Below are positions 43,553 through 52,038 of a DNA stretch of 64,000 bases, in pieces; positions within the stretch are counted from its first letter, which is position 1; every line of letters starts with the position of its first letter. The position numbers were made by a program, and so were the translations under genes. The DNA comes from Pseudomonas gingeri (GTDB lineage: Bacteria; Pseudomonadota; Gammaproteobacteria; Pseudomonadales; Pseudomonadaceae), in contig NZ_JACAOR010000008.1 of the NCBI RefSeq assembly GCF_013386115.1, positions 199,398 to 263,397 on the forward strand, written 5' to 3'. The notes under the pieces were generated by a model, which saw only the letters and a program-made list of their open reading frames with translations, made no database searches and was not told the origin of the DNA.

Positions 43553-44647
43553 ATGAGTTCCCATACTTTCAAACCCGACATGCCACCGCCGGCCAAGGTC
43601 TTCGGCCCGATGGCGTGGATACGGGCGAACATGTTCTCCAGCTGGATCAACACGCTGCTGACCCTGTTCGCCTTCTACCTGATCTACCTGGTGGTGCCGC
43701 CGATCCTGCATTGGGCGATCCTGGACGCCAACTGGGTCGGTACCACCCGTGCCGACTGCACCAAGGACGGCGCCTGCTGGGTGTTCATCCAGCAGCGTTT
43801 CGGCCAGTTCATGTACGGCTACTACCCGCAGGAACTGCGCTGGCGCGTGGATTCGACCGTGTGGCTGGCGATCATCGGTGCCGCCCCGTTGTTCATCTCG
43901 CGCTTCCCGCGCAAGGCGATCTACGGCCTGAGCTTCCTGGTGGTGTTCCCGATCGTCGCCTATTTCCTGCTGCACGGCGGTTTCGGCCTGGAAAACGTGG
44001 CGACCAGCCAATGGGGCGGCCTGATGCTGACCCTGGTGATCGCCACCGTCGGTATCGCCGGCGCCTTGCCGCTGGGGATCCTGCTGGCACTCGGGCGTCG
44101 CTCGAACCTGCCGGCGATCCGGGTGATCTGCGTGACCTTCATCGAGTTCTGGCGCGGCGTGCCGTTGATCACCGTGCTGTTCATGTCCTCGGTGATGCTG
44201 CCGTTGTTCCTGCCCGAAGGCATGAACTTCGACAAGCTGCTGCGGGCCTTGATCGGCGTGATCCTGTTCCAGTCGGCCTATGTGGCCGAGGTGGTCCGGG
44301 GCGGGCTGCAGGCGATTCCGAAAGGCCAATACGAGGCCGCGGCCGCGATGGGCCTGGGCTACTGGCGCAGCATGGGCCTGGTGATCCTGCCGCAAGCCCT
44401 GAAGCTGGTGATTCCCGGCATCGTCAACACGCTGATCGCGCTGTTCAAGGACACCAGCCTGGTGATCATCATCGGCCTGTTCGACCTGCTTAACAGCGTC
44501 AAACAAGCCGCCGCCGACCCGAAATGGCTGGGCATGGCCACCGAAGGCTACGTGTTCGCCGCCCTGGTGTTCTGGATTTTCTGTTTTGGTATGTCCCGCT
44601 ATTCCATGCATTTGGAACGCAAGCTGGACACAGGCCACAAGCGCTGA
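43553..44647 (+). CDS. aapM: Amino-acid ABC transporter permease AapM
   Basis: Second permease, 364 residues. After a soluble N-terminus and paired membrane helices, the C-terminal half has the BPD permease fold with the EAA motif EAAAAMGLGYWRSMGLVILP. It starts 10 bp after aapQ and would form the heterodimeric channel with it. Confidence 0.94.
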   Translation: MSSHTFKPDMPPPAKVFGPMAWIRANMFSSWINTLLTLFAFYLIYLVVPPILHWAILDANWVGTTRADCTKDGACWVFIQQRFGQFMYGYYPQELRWRVDSTVWLAIIGAAPLFISRFPRKAIYGLSFLVVFPIVAYFLLHGGFGLENVATSQWGGLMLTLVIATVGIAGALPLGILLALGRRSNLPAIRVICVTFIEFWRGVPLITVLFMSSVMLPLFLPEGMNFDKLLRALIGVILFQSAYVAEVVRGGLQAIPKGQYEAAAAMGLGYWRSMGLVILPQALKLVIPGIVNTLIALFKDTSLVIIIGLFDLLNSVKQAAADPKWLGMATEGYVFAALVFWIFCFGMSRYSMHLERKLDTGHKR

Positions 44648-44675
44648 GGCGCTACCTAATTTAGGAAGTTCTGTT

Positions 44676-45440
44676 ATGAGTGAAGCGATCAAACAGCCTG
44701 TGAGTCCTGAAGGCATTATTCAGATGCAGGGCGTGAACAAGTGGTACGGCCAGTTCCACGTGCTCAAGGACATCAACCTGAACGTCAAGCAGGGCGAGCG
44801 TATCGTCCTGTGCGGTCCGTCCGGTTCGGGCAAGTCCACCACCATCCGCTGCCTCAACCGTCTGGAAGAGCACCAGCAGGGCCGCATCGTGGTCGATGGC
44901 GTGGAACTGACCAACGACCTCAAGCAGATCGAAGCGATCCGCCGTGAAGTCGGCATGGTGTTCCAGCACTTCAACCTGTTCCCGCACCTGACCATCCTGC
45001 AGAACTGCACCCTGGCACCGATGTGGGTGCGCAAGATGCCCAAGCGCAAGGCGGAAGAGATCGCCATGCACTACCTGGAGCGCGTGCGTATCCCGGAGCA
45101 GGCCCACAAGTTCCCGGGTCAGTTGTCCGGTGGTCAGCAGCAGCGTGTGGCGATTGCCCGTGCCCTGTGCATGAAACCGAAGATCATGCTGTTCGACGAG
45201 CCGACCTCGGCTCTCGACCCGGAAATGGTCAAGGAAGTACTCGACACCATGATCGGCCTGGCCGAAGACGGCATGACCATGCTCTGCGTGACCCACGAAA
45301 TGGGCTTCGCCCGCACCGTGGCCAATCGCGTGATCTTCATGGACAAGGGTGAAATCGTCGAACAGGCGGCGCCGAACGACTTCTTCGACAATCCGCAGAA
45401 CGAGCGGACCAAGTTGTTCCTGAGCCAGATCCTGCATTGA
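44676..45440 (+). CDS. aapP: Amino-acid ABC transporter ATPase AapP
   Basis: ATP-binding subunit of 254 residues, GlnQ-like. Walker A GPSGSGKST (about 44-52), Q-loop VFQHFNLFPHLT, signature LSGGQQQRVAIARAL and Walker B IMLFDEPTSALDPE are intact. The ATG at 44676 with TTAGGAAG upstream is the start; the open frame extends back into aapM. A perfect hairpin terminator follows. Confidence 0.95.
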   Translation: MSEAIKQPVSPEGIIQMQGVNKWYGQFHVLKDINLNVKQGERIVLCGPSGSGKSTTIRCLNRLEEHQQGRIVVDGVELTNDLKQIEAIRREVGMVFQHFNLFPHLTILQNCTLAPMWVRKMPKRKAEEIAMHYLERVRIPEQAHKFPGQLSGGQQQRVAIARALCMKPKIMLFDEPTSALDPEMVKEVLDTMIGLAEDGMTMLCVTHEMGFARTVANRVIFMDKGEIVEQAAPNDFFDNPQNERTKLFLSQILH

Positions 45441-45522
45441 TCGACAGGCGCTGAATGAAAAACCCGGACCTGGTCCGTGATGCTGTTTACTTAAGCATTT
45501 GAGTCCAATCCGGGGCTTCTAG

Positions 45523-45559
45523 AAAATCCGATACCAGTCCCCTGGTATCGGATTTTTTA
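45523..45559 (+). terminator. Rho-independent terminator of the aap operon
   Basis: A perfect 15-bp stem (AAAATCCGATACCAG with its complement) closes on a 4-base loop, ending in six T on the plus strand. A-tract on the other side makes it potentially bidirectional. Confidence 0.93.
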
Positions 45560-45631
45560 TGCCCATTCGGCAGCAATGGCTCGACCTCGGCGACATCTTC
45601 AACTTCTCTGAGCTGAGTACCTTGCCTCGTT

Positions 45632-45723
45632 ATCGCTGGCAAGCCAGCTCCTACAGGGTTTGAGGCTGGGCGATAGTCCGTGGTGAGCCCCCATCCTGTG
45701 GGAGTGGGCTTGCCCGCGAAAGC
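45632..45723. repeat. Opposed REP elements
   Basis: TCGCTGGCAAGCCAGCTCCTAC and GTGGGAGTGGGCTTGCCCGCGAA about 45 bp apart in opposite orientation. Confidence 0.75.
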
Positions 45724-45790
45724 GGCGGTGCGGCTGGCATCACTCGCCCTTGAGCTCAGCCGTTGATCTGGGATAGGCTATCTGTAAATT

Positions 45791-45807
45791 CATCCTATGA
45801 TTGGATG
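45791..45807. promoter_or_regulatory. Candidate GntR autoregulatory operator
   Basis: CATCC-N7-GGATG inverted repeat lies 15 bp upstream of the GntR start codon, where a repressor would block transcription. It differs from the E. coli FadR site, as expected for another FCD-type regulator. Confidence 0.45.
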
Positions 45808-45821
45808 TTAAGGCGGATTCC

Positions 45822-46481
45822 ATGTCTTCCAGTATTCCCCTGATCAAGCGTTCCCTGGTCGACCAGGCCCTGGAGCAGTTGCGCGAGCGCATTACCCTCG
45901 GCACCTGGGCCGTGGGCGAGCGTTTGCCGACCGAGCCGGAGCTGGCTGCCGAGCTGGGTATCAGTCGCAATACCATGCGCGAGGCCATGCGCGTGCTGGC
46001 GTTTTCCGGCTTGATCGAGATTCGCCAGGGTGACGGCAGCTACCTGCGAGCGACCACCGATCCGTTGGCGACCATGCAGGCGCTGTCGCGTTGTTCCCTG
46101 GATCAGGCCCGCGAGACGCGGCACAGTTTTGAAGTCGAAGCCGTTGGCCTGGCGGCCCTGCGCCGGACCGACGAGGATCTCAAAGGCCTGCGCGAGGCCC
46201 TGGCGACCAGCGGCGATCACTACCACGGCGACCTCGACAGCTATATCACCTGCGACCTGGTGTTTCACCAGCGCCTGATCGACGCCGCGCACAACCCGAT
46301 GCTCAGCGAGCTGTATCGCTACTTTTCCAGCGTGATTGCCGGTGCCCTGCACCAGACGCTGGATATCACGCCACGTCGCCAGTCGGTGTTCGATCTGCAT
46401 ATCGCCCTGCTGGAGGCGGTCGAGCAGCGCGACCCGGAACGCGCCAAGGCCCTGTGCCGGACCTTGATCAATGAACCTTGA
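45822..46481 (+). CDS. FadR/GntR-family transcriptional regulator
   Basis: A 219-residue regulator with an N-terminal winged helix (about 10-75: LPTEPELAAELGISRNTMREAMRVL and the wing IEIRQGDGSYL) and a C-terminal all-helical FCD ligand-binding domain with the D/H-rich metal-binding pattern (DLVFHQRLIDAAHN). The ATG at 45822 has AAGGCGG upstream; a GTG-like start seven codons earlier is less likely. The MFS gene starts at or just after its stop, so the two are co-transcribed. Its ligand is probably linked to the MFS substrate, which is inference. Confidence 0.9.
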   Translation: MSSSIPLIKRSLVDQALEQLRERITLGTWAVGERLPTEPELAAELGISRNTMREAMRVLAFSGLIEIRQGDGSYLRATTDPLATMQALSRCSLDQARETRHSFEVEAVGLAALRRTDEDLKGLREALATSGDHYHGDLDSYITCDLVFHQRLIDAAHNPMLSELYRYFSSVIAGALHQTLDITPRRQSVFDLHIALLEAVEQRDPERAKALCRTLINEP

Positions 46482-46494
46482 ATCCGAGAGCCTC

Positions 46495-47784
46495 ATGCCC
46501 CGTTCTGCTTCAACTACCTCGACATCCACGCCAGCCCAGTCGTCCGAGCTCGACAGGTTGCTGATCGACGCCGAAGCCGATGACGCCATCGTCCAGCAGG
46601 AGCAACCGCTGCTGCGCCGTCCCTGGTTGTTGCTGCTGGGGCTGGTGCTGGTGGCCTTGAACCTGCGCCCGGCGTTGTCGAGCATGGCGCCGATGCTCAG
46701 CGAGGTATCCCGCAGCCTCGGCTTGTCGGCGGCCAAGGCCGGCTTGCTGACTACCTTGCCCGTGCTCTGCCTGGGGTTGTTTGCCCCTCTGGCGCCGTTG
46801 CTGGCGCGGCGTTTTGGCAGTGAGCGGGTGGTGCTGGGAATCCTGCTGACCCTGGCGGGTGGCCTGATCGTGCGCAGTTCCTTTGGCGAGTTCGGCCTGT
46901 TTGCCGGCAGCATCATGGCGGGCGCGAGTATCGGCGTCATCGGCGTGCTGTTGCCGGGAATCGTCAAGCGTGACTTTCCCAGGCAGGCGGGGACCATGAC
47001 CGGGGTCTACACCATGGCCCTGTGCCTGGGCGCCGCGATGGCGGCAGGGGCGACGGTGCCGCTGAGCCAGCACCTGGGTAACAGTTGGTCGCTGGGCCTG
47101 GGCTTCTGGGTGATCCCGGCGCTGGTGGCGGCGTTGCTGTGGCTGCCACAGGTCGGCAACAAGCACGGCGCCCATCAGGCGGCGTACCGCGTGCGCGGCC
47201 TGTTGCGCGATCCGCTGGCCTGGCAGGTGACCCTGTACATGGGGCTGCAATCGTCCCTGGCCTACATTGTCTTCGGCTGGTTGCCTTCGGTGCTGATCGG
47301 CCGCGGCCTGACGGCGACCCAGGCGGGGATCGTGCTGTCCGGTTCGATCCTCGTGCAACTGGCCAGTTCACTGGCCGCGCCCTGGCTGGCTACCCGTGGC
47401 AAGGACCAGCGGCTGGCGATCCTGGTGGTCATGCTGCTGACCCTGGGGGGCCTGTTCGGTTGCCTGTATGCACCGCTCGACGGGCTCTGGGGCTGGGCGA
47501 TCCTGCTGGGACTGGGGCAGGGCGGCACTTTCAGCCTGGCGCTGACCCTGATCGTGCTGCGTTCGCGCGATGCCCATGTGGCAGCGAACCTGTCGAGCAT
47601 GGCCCAGGGCATCGGCTACACCCTGGCTTCCATGGGGCCGTTCGCGGTCGGCCTGGTGCATGACCTCACCGGCGACTGGCAGGCCCTGGGCTGGATCTTC
47701 GGCGTGATCGGTCTTGGCGCCATTGTCGCGGGGCTGGGCGCCGGTCGGGCGCGCTATGTGCAGGTCAACAGCGAAAAACTCTGA
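46495..47784 (+). CDS. CynX/NimT-family MFS transporter
   Basis: A 429-residue major-facilitator protein with twelve predicted helices starting at RPWLLLLGLVLVALNLRPAL, the typical CynX/NimT opening. A polar Ser/Thr-rich N-terminal tail of about 40 residues precedes it. Family members export cyanate, nitroimidazoles or similar small anions, but the substrate is not assignable here. An in-frame ATG at 46471 would overlap the GntR gene; the ATG at 46495 with GAGAG upstream is preferred. Confidence 0.9.
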   Translation: MPRSASTTSTSTPAQSSELDRLLIDAEADDAIVQQEQPLLRRPWLLLLGLVLVALNLRPALSSMAPMLSEVSRSLGLSAAKAGLLTTLPVLCLGLFAPLAPLLARRFGSERVVLGILLTLAGGLIVRSSFGEFGLFAGSIMAGASIGVIGVLLPGIVKRDFPRQAGTMTGVYTMALCLGAAMAAGATVPLSQHLGNSWSLGLGFWVIPALVAALLWLPQVGNKHGAHQAAYRVRGLLRDPLAWQVTLYMGLQSSLAYIVFGWLPSVLIGRGLTATQAGIVLSGSILVQLASSLAAPWLATRGKDQRLAILVVMLLTLGGLFGCLYAPLDGLWGWAILLGLGQGGTFSLALTLIVLRSRDAHVAANLSSMAQGIGYTLASMGPFAVGLVHDLTGDWQALGWIFGVIGLGAIVAGLGAGRARYVQVNSEKL

Positions 47785-47886
47785 AGCACCTCGCACTGCG
47801 GGTATTCGGCCGGCGAATGCCGATGGTCAGGCGGGCATTTGCGGACTATCGTGCAGGCAATCTTTTGATCTGCACGGAGCCTGCCC

Positions 47887-48357
47887 ATGAGTGATGCCCA
47901 CAGCGCGTTGATTACCGAGTTCTACAAGGCTTTCCAGCGACTGGATGCCGAGGCGATGAGCGCCTGCTACACCGAGGACGTGCTGTTCAGTGATCCGGCC
48001 TTCGGCGAACTGCGCGGCCGTGACGCCGGTGATATGTGGCGCATGCTGACGACCCGGGCCAAGGACTTCAGCCTGGTCTTCGACAATGTTCGCGCCGATG
48101 AGCGCACCGGGGGCGCCCACTGGGTGGCGACGTACCTGTTCAGCCAGACCGGCAATATCGTGGTCAACGATATCCAGGCCCGCTTCGTGTTCCGCGATGG
48201 CAAGATCTGCGAGCACCACGATCATTTCGACCTGTGGCGCTGGGCCCGCCAGGCCCTGGGCACCAAAGGCCTGCTGCTGGGCTGGACGCCACTGGTGAAA
48301 AACGCCGTGCGTGCCCAGGCGCTCAAGGGCTTGAAGGCATTCCAGGCGAACCGCTGA
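47887..48357 (+). CDS. NTF2/SnoaL-like domain protein
   Basis: A 156-residue cytoplasmic protein with an NTF2-like cone fold. ITEFYKAFQRLDAEAMSACYTEDVLFSDPAFGEL is the classic SnoaL-like opening, and EHHDHFDLWRWARQAL the closing helix region. Such proteins act as isomerases, hydrolases or binding proteins, and I see no residues that decide. It is a single gene after the MFS transporter with its own ribosome-binding site (CGGAG). Confidence 0.88.
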   Translation: MSDAHSALITEFYKAFQRLDAEAMSACYTEDVLFSDPAFGELRGRDAGDMWRMLTTRAKDFSLVFDNVRADERTGGAHWVATYLFSQTGNIVVNDIQARFVFRDGKICEHHDHFDLWRWARQALGTKGLLLGWTPLVKNAVRAQALKGLKAFQANR

Positions 48358-48403
48358 GGTCTGCTAAGATTCCGGCCCCGTTGCCGCCAAGTCCCTTTGC
48401 CCC

Positions 48404-48733
48404 GTGAACACCCGTCAAGCGCCGATTGCCGCCACTGAACCTGCCACACCGGCGGCCAAGCCCTGGTTCGTCTATCTGGTGCGGGCTGCCAACGGCTCGC
48501 TGTATTGCGGCATCAGCGATGATCCGCAACGGCGTTTTGCCTCGCACCAGAGCGGCAAGGGCGCGCGTTTCTTCCATTCGAGCCCGGCGGTGGCGCTGGT
48601 GTATATCGAGGCGTGCGGCGACAAGGGCGAGGCCCTGCGCCAGGAGCGCCTGATCAAGAAATTGCGCAAGAGCGCCAAGGAAAACCTGGCGGCGGGTTTC
48701 AGCCTGGAAGATTTTTCGGTCGGCCGAAAATGA
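48404..48733 (+). CDS. GIY-YIG domain protein (UPF0213/YhbQ type)
   Basis: A 109-residue protein with one GIY-YIG nuclease-like domain: WFVYLVRAANGSLYCGISDD (about 24-43), RRFASHQSGKGARF and the C-terminal ERLIKKLRKSAKENL. The second half of the GIY-YIG motif reads YCGI, as in the UPF0213 family. The family is thought to act in DNA repair; proof is sparse. The start is GTG at 48404. An 8-bp hairpin (GGGGCGCC/GGTGCCCC, 48735-48754) just after the stop may be a weak terminator without a T-tract. Confidence 0.88.
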   Translation: MNTRQAPIAATEPATPAAKPWFVYLVRAANGSLYCGISDDPQRRFASHQSGKGARFFHSSPAVALVYIEACGDKGEALRQERLIKKLRKSAKENLAAGFSLEDFSVGRK

Positions 48734-48876
48734 CAAGGGGCGCCTTTCGGTGCCCCATCACGAACAGGCTGGCGTGTCATTGATATCGCTGATAAGGCGA
48801 CATCAGGCCATCCGGGTAGGCTGACCCCGATTTGCAGGCTAAGCTGCGGGCTCCTACCTGTCCGGCGGACTCCAGC

Positions 48877-49818
48877 ATGCCTGAGTTGATTCTTCACCAT
48901 TACGCAACTTCGCCCTTTGCCGAAAAGGCCCGGTTGTTGCTGGGGTTCAAGGGGTTGTCCTGGCGTTCGGTGACGATCCCGCCGGTAATGCCCAAGCCCG
49001 ACCTGACGGCCTTGACCGGCGGTTATCGCAAGACGCCGGTATTGCAGGTGGGCGCGGATATCTATTGCGACACCGCCTTGATCGCCCGTCGCCTCGAACA
49101 GGAAAAGGCCTCGCCGACCCTGTTCCCCGAAGGACGGGAAATGGTCGCGGCGACCTTCGCCGCCTGGGCCGATTCGGTGGTGTTCAAGCATGCCGTGAGC
49201 CTGGTGTTCCAGCCGGAATCGGCGGCGGTGCGCTTTGCCCGGTTTTCCCCGGAGCAGCTCAAGGGCTTCATGATCGATCGCGCCGGCCTGTTCAGCGGTG
49301 GTTCGGCCACCCGGGTATCCCTGGAAGAGGCCCGGCACCAGTGGCCGACCTTCATGGCGCGCCTGGAACAGCAGTTGCAGCGTGAAGAGGGCGACTTCCT
49401 GTTTGGCCAGCCCTCCATCGCCGATATCGCGATGGCCCATCCCCTGTGGTTCCTCAAGGCCACGCCGGTCACCTCACCGCTGGTGGACGAATACCCGGCC
49501 GTATCGGCCTGGCTCGCCCGGGTCCTGGGGTTCGGGCATGGCGCCGCGAATGTCATGAGCGCCGGGGAGGCGTTGCAGGTCGCGCGCGAGGCCACGCCGG
49601 CCGATCTTCCCGATGAAGTCTTCAACGACCCGAATGGTTTCAAGGCCGGCCAGCGGGTGGTGATCGCCGCGACGGATTATGGTGTTGATCCGGTGGCCGG
49701 CGAATTGCTGTTTGCGGGCAGCGAGGAACTGATCCTGCGACGTGTGGATGAACGCGCGGGCGTGGTGCATGTGCACTTTCCGCGGCTCGGCTTCAGGATC
49801 GAAGCGCTAAGGGATTGA
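48877..49818 (+). CDS. Glutathione S-transferase family protein
   Basis: A 313-residue GST-like protein. The N-terminal thioredoxin-like domain (PELILHHYATSPFAEKARLLL, about 2-22; TPVLQVGADIYCDTALIARRLE, about 64-85) is followed by an all-helical domain (to about 220) and a C-terminal extension of about 80 residues not found in minimal GSTs. The ATG at 48877 is chosen because it starts the domain; the frame is open 15 codons upstream. The substrate is unknown. Confidence 0.9.
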   Translation: MPELILHHYATSPFAEKARLLLGFKGLSWRSVTIPPVMPKPDLTALTGGYRKTPVLQVGADIYCDTALIARRLEQEKASPTLFPEGREMVAATFAAWADSVVFKHAVSLVFQPESAAVRFARFSPEQLKGFMIDRAGLFSGGSATRVSLEEARHQWPTFMARLEQQLQREEGDFLFGQPSIADIAMAHPLWFLKATPVTSPLVDEYPAVSAWLARVLGFGHGAANVMSAGEALQVAREATPADLPDEVFNDPNGFKAGQRVVIAATDYGVDPVAGELLFAGSEELILRRVDERAGVVHVHFPRLGFRIEALRD

Positions 49819-49830
49819 AAACACCGTCCC

Positions 49831-49917
49831 CCTGTAGGAGCCGGCTTGCCGGCGATGGCGGCCGCAAGATCGATGCGAGACTCATTGGCCTCATCGCCGG
49901 CAAGCCGGCTCCTACAA
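49831..49917. repeat. Inverted REP pair
   Basis: GTAGGAGCCGGCTTGCCGGCGATG and CATCGCCGGCAAGCCGGCTCCTAC, exact complements in opposite orientation, between the convergent GST and glutaredoxin genes. Confidence 0.85.
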
Positions 49918-49936
49918 TGGGAATGCGTCCGGCTGG

Positions 49937-50287
49937 CTATTGCAGGGCGGCGATGATCGCCTCTGGCTGATATCCGCGGATCAGGGTGCCGTTGACATCC
50001 AGTATCGGAATACCCCCGCCACCCAGGGCTTCATAGGCCTTGCGCGCCTCGGCGTTCTTCTCGATATCGAACTCCCTGTAGGGAATGCCCTTCTGGTCGA
50101 GAAAACGCCGGGTCAGCTTGCAGTAGCCGCACCAGTCGGTGGCATAGAGAGTCACCCGGGCCTTGGCCTGGGTCTGTTCGGAGACCACCGAACCGGGGTT
50201 GAACACCCGCTCGATCTTGCCCCAGTTCTGATAGGCCACGACCACCAGCAGGATCAGCAGGAACTTCTTCAACATGCCATTGAGCAC
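49937..50287 (-). CDS. Membrane-anchored glutaredoxin-like protein
   Basis: A 116-residue protein. An N-terminal hydrophobic helix (FLLILLVVVAYQNW) probably anchors a glutaredoxin/NrdH-like domain with the active site CGYC (in DWCGYCKLTRRFL, about 58-61) and the cis-proline region GGGGIPILDVNG. The GTG at 50287 is supported by AAGGA seven bases upstream; an ATG at 50275 lacks one. It begins 3 bp after the yejK stop, so the two are co-transcribed. Orientation of the redox domain across the membrane is not determined. Confidence 0.88.
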   Translation of the reverse strand: MLNGMLKKFLLILLVVVAYQNWGKIERVFNPGSVVSEQTQAKARVTLYATDWCGYCKLTRRFLDQKGIPYREFDIEKNAEARKAYEALGGGGIPILDVNGTLIRGYQPEAIIAALQ

Positions 50288-50290
50288 GGT

Positions 50291-51298
50291 TCAGTCCTTG
50301 CGGCGCTTGAGCTGATCGGTGAGCTGGGTCGGCAGGCCCTTGATGATCAGGGTCCCGGCTTCCTCGTCATATTCGATCTTCGAGCCCAGCAGGTGCGCTT
50401 CGAAGCTGATGGACAGCCCTTCGGCCCGACCGGTGAAGCGGCGGAACTGGTTCAGGGTGCGTTTGTCGGCGGGGATTTCCGGCGACAGGCCATAGTCCTT
50501 GTTGCGGATATGTTCGTAGAACGCCCGCGGGCGGTCTTCGTCGATCAACCCGGACAGCTCTTCCAGGCCCATGGGTTCGCCCATCTTGGCCTGGCTGCTG
50601 GCGTAGTCCACCAGGGTCTTGGTTTTTTCGCGGGCATCGTCTTCGGGCAGGTCCTCGCTTTCGACGAAGTCACTGAAGGCCTTGAGCAGGGTGCGGGTCT
50701 CACCCGGGCCGTCGACCCCTTCCTGGCAGCCGATGAAGTCGCGGAAGTACTCCGAGACCTTCTTGCCGTTCTTGCCCTTGATAAAGGAAATGTACTGCTT
50801 GGACTGCTTGTTGTTCTGCCACTCGGAGATGTTGATGCGTGCGGCCAGGTGCAACTGGGCCAGGTCCAGGTGCCGGGACGGGGTGACGTCCAGCTCGGCA
50901 TTCACCGCCACGCCCTCGCTGTGGTGCAGCAGGGCGATGGCCAGGTAATCGGTCATGCCTTGCTGGTAGTGGGCGAACAGGACATGGCCGCCGACCGAGA
51001 GGTTGGACTCTTCCATCAGCTTCTGCAGGTGTTCCACGGCCACGCGGCTGAACGCGGTAAAATCCTTGCCGCCGTCCAGGTACTCTTTCAGCCAGCCGCT
51101 GAAAGGATGCGCGCCGGACTCGGCGTGGAAAAAGCCCCAGGCCTTGCCCTGCTTGGCGTTATAGCTTTCATTGAGGTCGGCCAGCATGTGCTCGATGGCC
51201 TGGGACTCGCTCAGTTCCGAATCGCGGGCGTGGAGCACGGCTGGCGTGCCATCGGGTTTCTTGTCGATCAGGTGGACGATACAGTGACGGATCGGCAT
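50291..51298 (-). CDS. yejK: Nucleoid-associated protein YejK
   Basis: A 335-residue member of the NdpA/YejK family, associated with the nucleoid in E. coli. Family segments include the N-terminus MPIRHCIVHLIDKKPDG, HFSGWL-type ...FSGWLKEYLDGG..., VGGHVLFAHYQQGMTDYLAIALL and YISFIKGKNGKKVSEYFRDFIGC (about 170-195). Molecular role is little known. First gene of a two-gene unit with the glutaredoxin. Confidence 0.93.
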   Translation of the reverse strand: MPIRHCIVHLIDKKPDGTPAVLHARDSELSESQAIEHMLADLNESYNAKQGKAWGFFHAESGAHPFSGWLKEYLDGGKDFTAFSRVAVEHLQKLMEESNLSVGGHVLFAHYQQGMTDYLAIALLHHSEGVAVNAELDVTPSRHLDLAQLHLAARINISEWQNNKQSKQYISFIKGKNGKKVSEYFRDFIGCQEGVDGPGETRTLLKAFSDFVESEDLPEDDAREKTKTLVDYASSQAKMGEPMGLEELSGLIDEDRPRAFYEHIRNKDYGLSPEIPADKRTLNQFRRFTGRAEGLSISFEAHLLGSKIEYDEEAGTLIIKGLPTQLTDQLKRRKD

Positions 51299-51694
51299 GG
51301 GTTTCTCGGCTGATTGTCAGGGGGAAGAGCGGCTCCCCGGAAAAGCTGCCAGTGTACCGTAGACGCGGACCGAATCAGCGTTTGCGGGGTCAAACTTGGC
51401 CGATCGGCGGTTTCTGGCAGTTTTTTTTCGAAAACGAGCGCAAAAGCTGACCAAATGGCTAGGTAGAGGCGGATATTTCCCCGTCTCTGTGCTAGTTTTG
51501 CCCCCGTCTTGCGCACAGTAAGGGCGCAAAGCGTGCATTCAGCAGGTGTCAGGTCGAACCAAACCCCGTTTTTGCTATCTACATCCGCGATCCGTCGTGG
51601 TTTATCAGCGGGGTGTCAGGTCCACAAGACTTGGCTCGACGGCTGACACTGCACTCTGCAATCCAAATGAATTTGATAGGGAAGGAACATCTCA
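51299..51694. other. Divergent region upstream of yejK and the HU gene
   Basis: 396 bp without a gene, holding promoters in both directions. It contains GTGTCAG at 51546 and 51613 and its inverted copy CTGACAC at 51642, the first two within a repeated GGTGTCAGGTC. These may be regulator sites for the HU gene. AAGGA precedes the HU start. Confidence 0.45.
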
Positions 51695-51976
51695 ATGGCT
51701 TTGACTAAAGACCAACTGATCGCCGACATCGCTGAAGCTATCGACGCGCCGAAAACCACCGCTCGCGCTGCCTTGGACCAACTGGGCCAGATCGTTGCCG
51801 ATCAACTGGAAAACGGCGGCGAAATCACCCTGCCAGGTATCGGCAAGCTGAAAGTGACCGAGCGTCCTGCCCGTACTGGCCGCAACCCATCGACTGGCGC
51901 TGCCATCGAAATCGCTGCCAAGAAAGTTATCAAGCTCGTTGTGGCCAAAGGCCTGACTGACGCTGTTAACAAGTAA
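51695..51976 (+). CDS. hupN: HU-family DNA-binding protein
   Basis: A 93-residue histone-like protein. The HU signature region GIGKLKVTERPARTGRNPSTG (about 46-66) carries the beta-arm with its RNP tip. It binds and bends DNA without sequence specificity. Codon use is strongly biased, as expected for an abundant protein. Its place near valS matches the gene called hupN in P. putida; the symbol rests on that recollection and is less sure than the family. A terminator follows 11 bp later. Confidence 0.94.
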   Translation: MALTKDQLIADIAEAIDAPKTTARAALDQLGQIVADQLENGGEITLPGIGKLKVTERPARTGRNPSTGAAIEIAAKKVIKLVVAKGLTDAVNK

Positions 51977-51987
51977 GACGCAGTGCG

Positions 51988-52023
51988 ACCGTGCCTCGGA
52001 GCGATCCGGGCACGGTTTTTTTT
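51988..52023 (+). terminator. Rho-independent terminator of the HU gene
   Basis: ACCGTGCC...GGCACGGT stem with an inner CGGA/TCCG pair, followed by a long T run. Confidence 0.92.
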
Positions 52024-52038
52024 CGCCTGGTGAAAGTC

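Larger units (their letters stand above)
45441..45821. other. Intergenic region between aapP and the GntR gene
   Basis: Holds the aap terminator (45523-45559), two opposed REP elements (45632-45723) and a small inverted repeat next to the GntR start (45791-45807). No gene seen. Confidence 0.7.

Noticed and set aside
41194..43653. An 819-codon open frame on the minus strand, opposite aapJ-aapQ
   Set aside because: Antisense shadow with no ribosome-binding site; the plus-strand genes have signal peptides, ABC motifs and operon order.
48735..48754. Hairpin after the GIY-YIG gene considered as a terminator
   Set aside because: The 8-bp stem is good but no T run follows, so it is mentioned only as a weak possibility under the gene.
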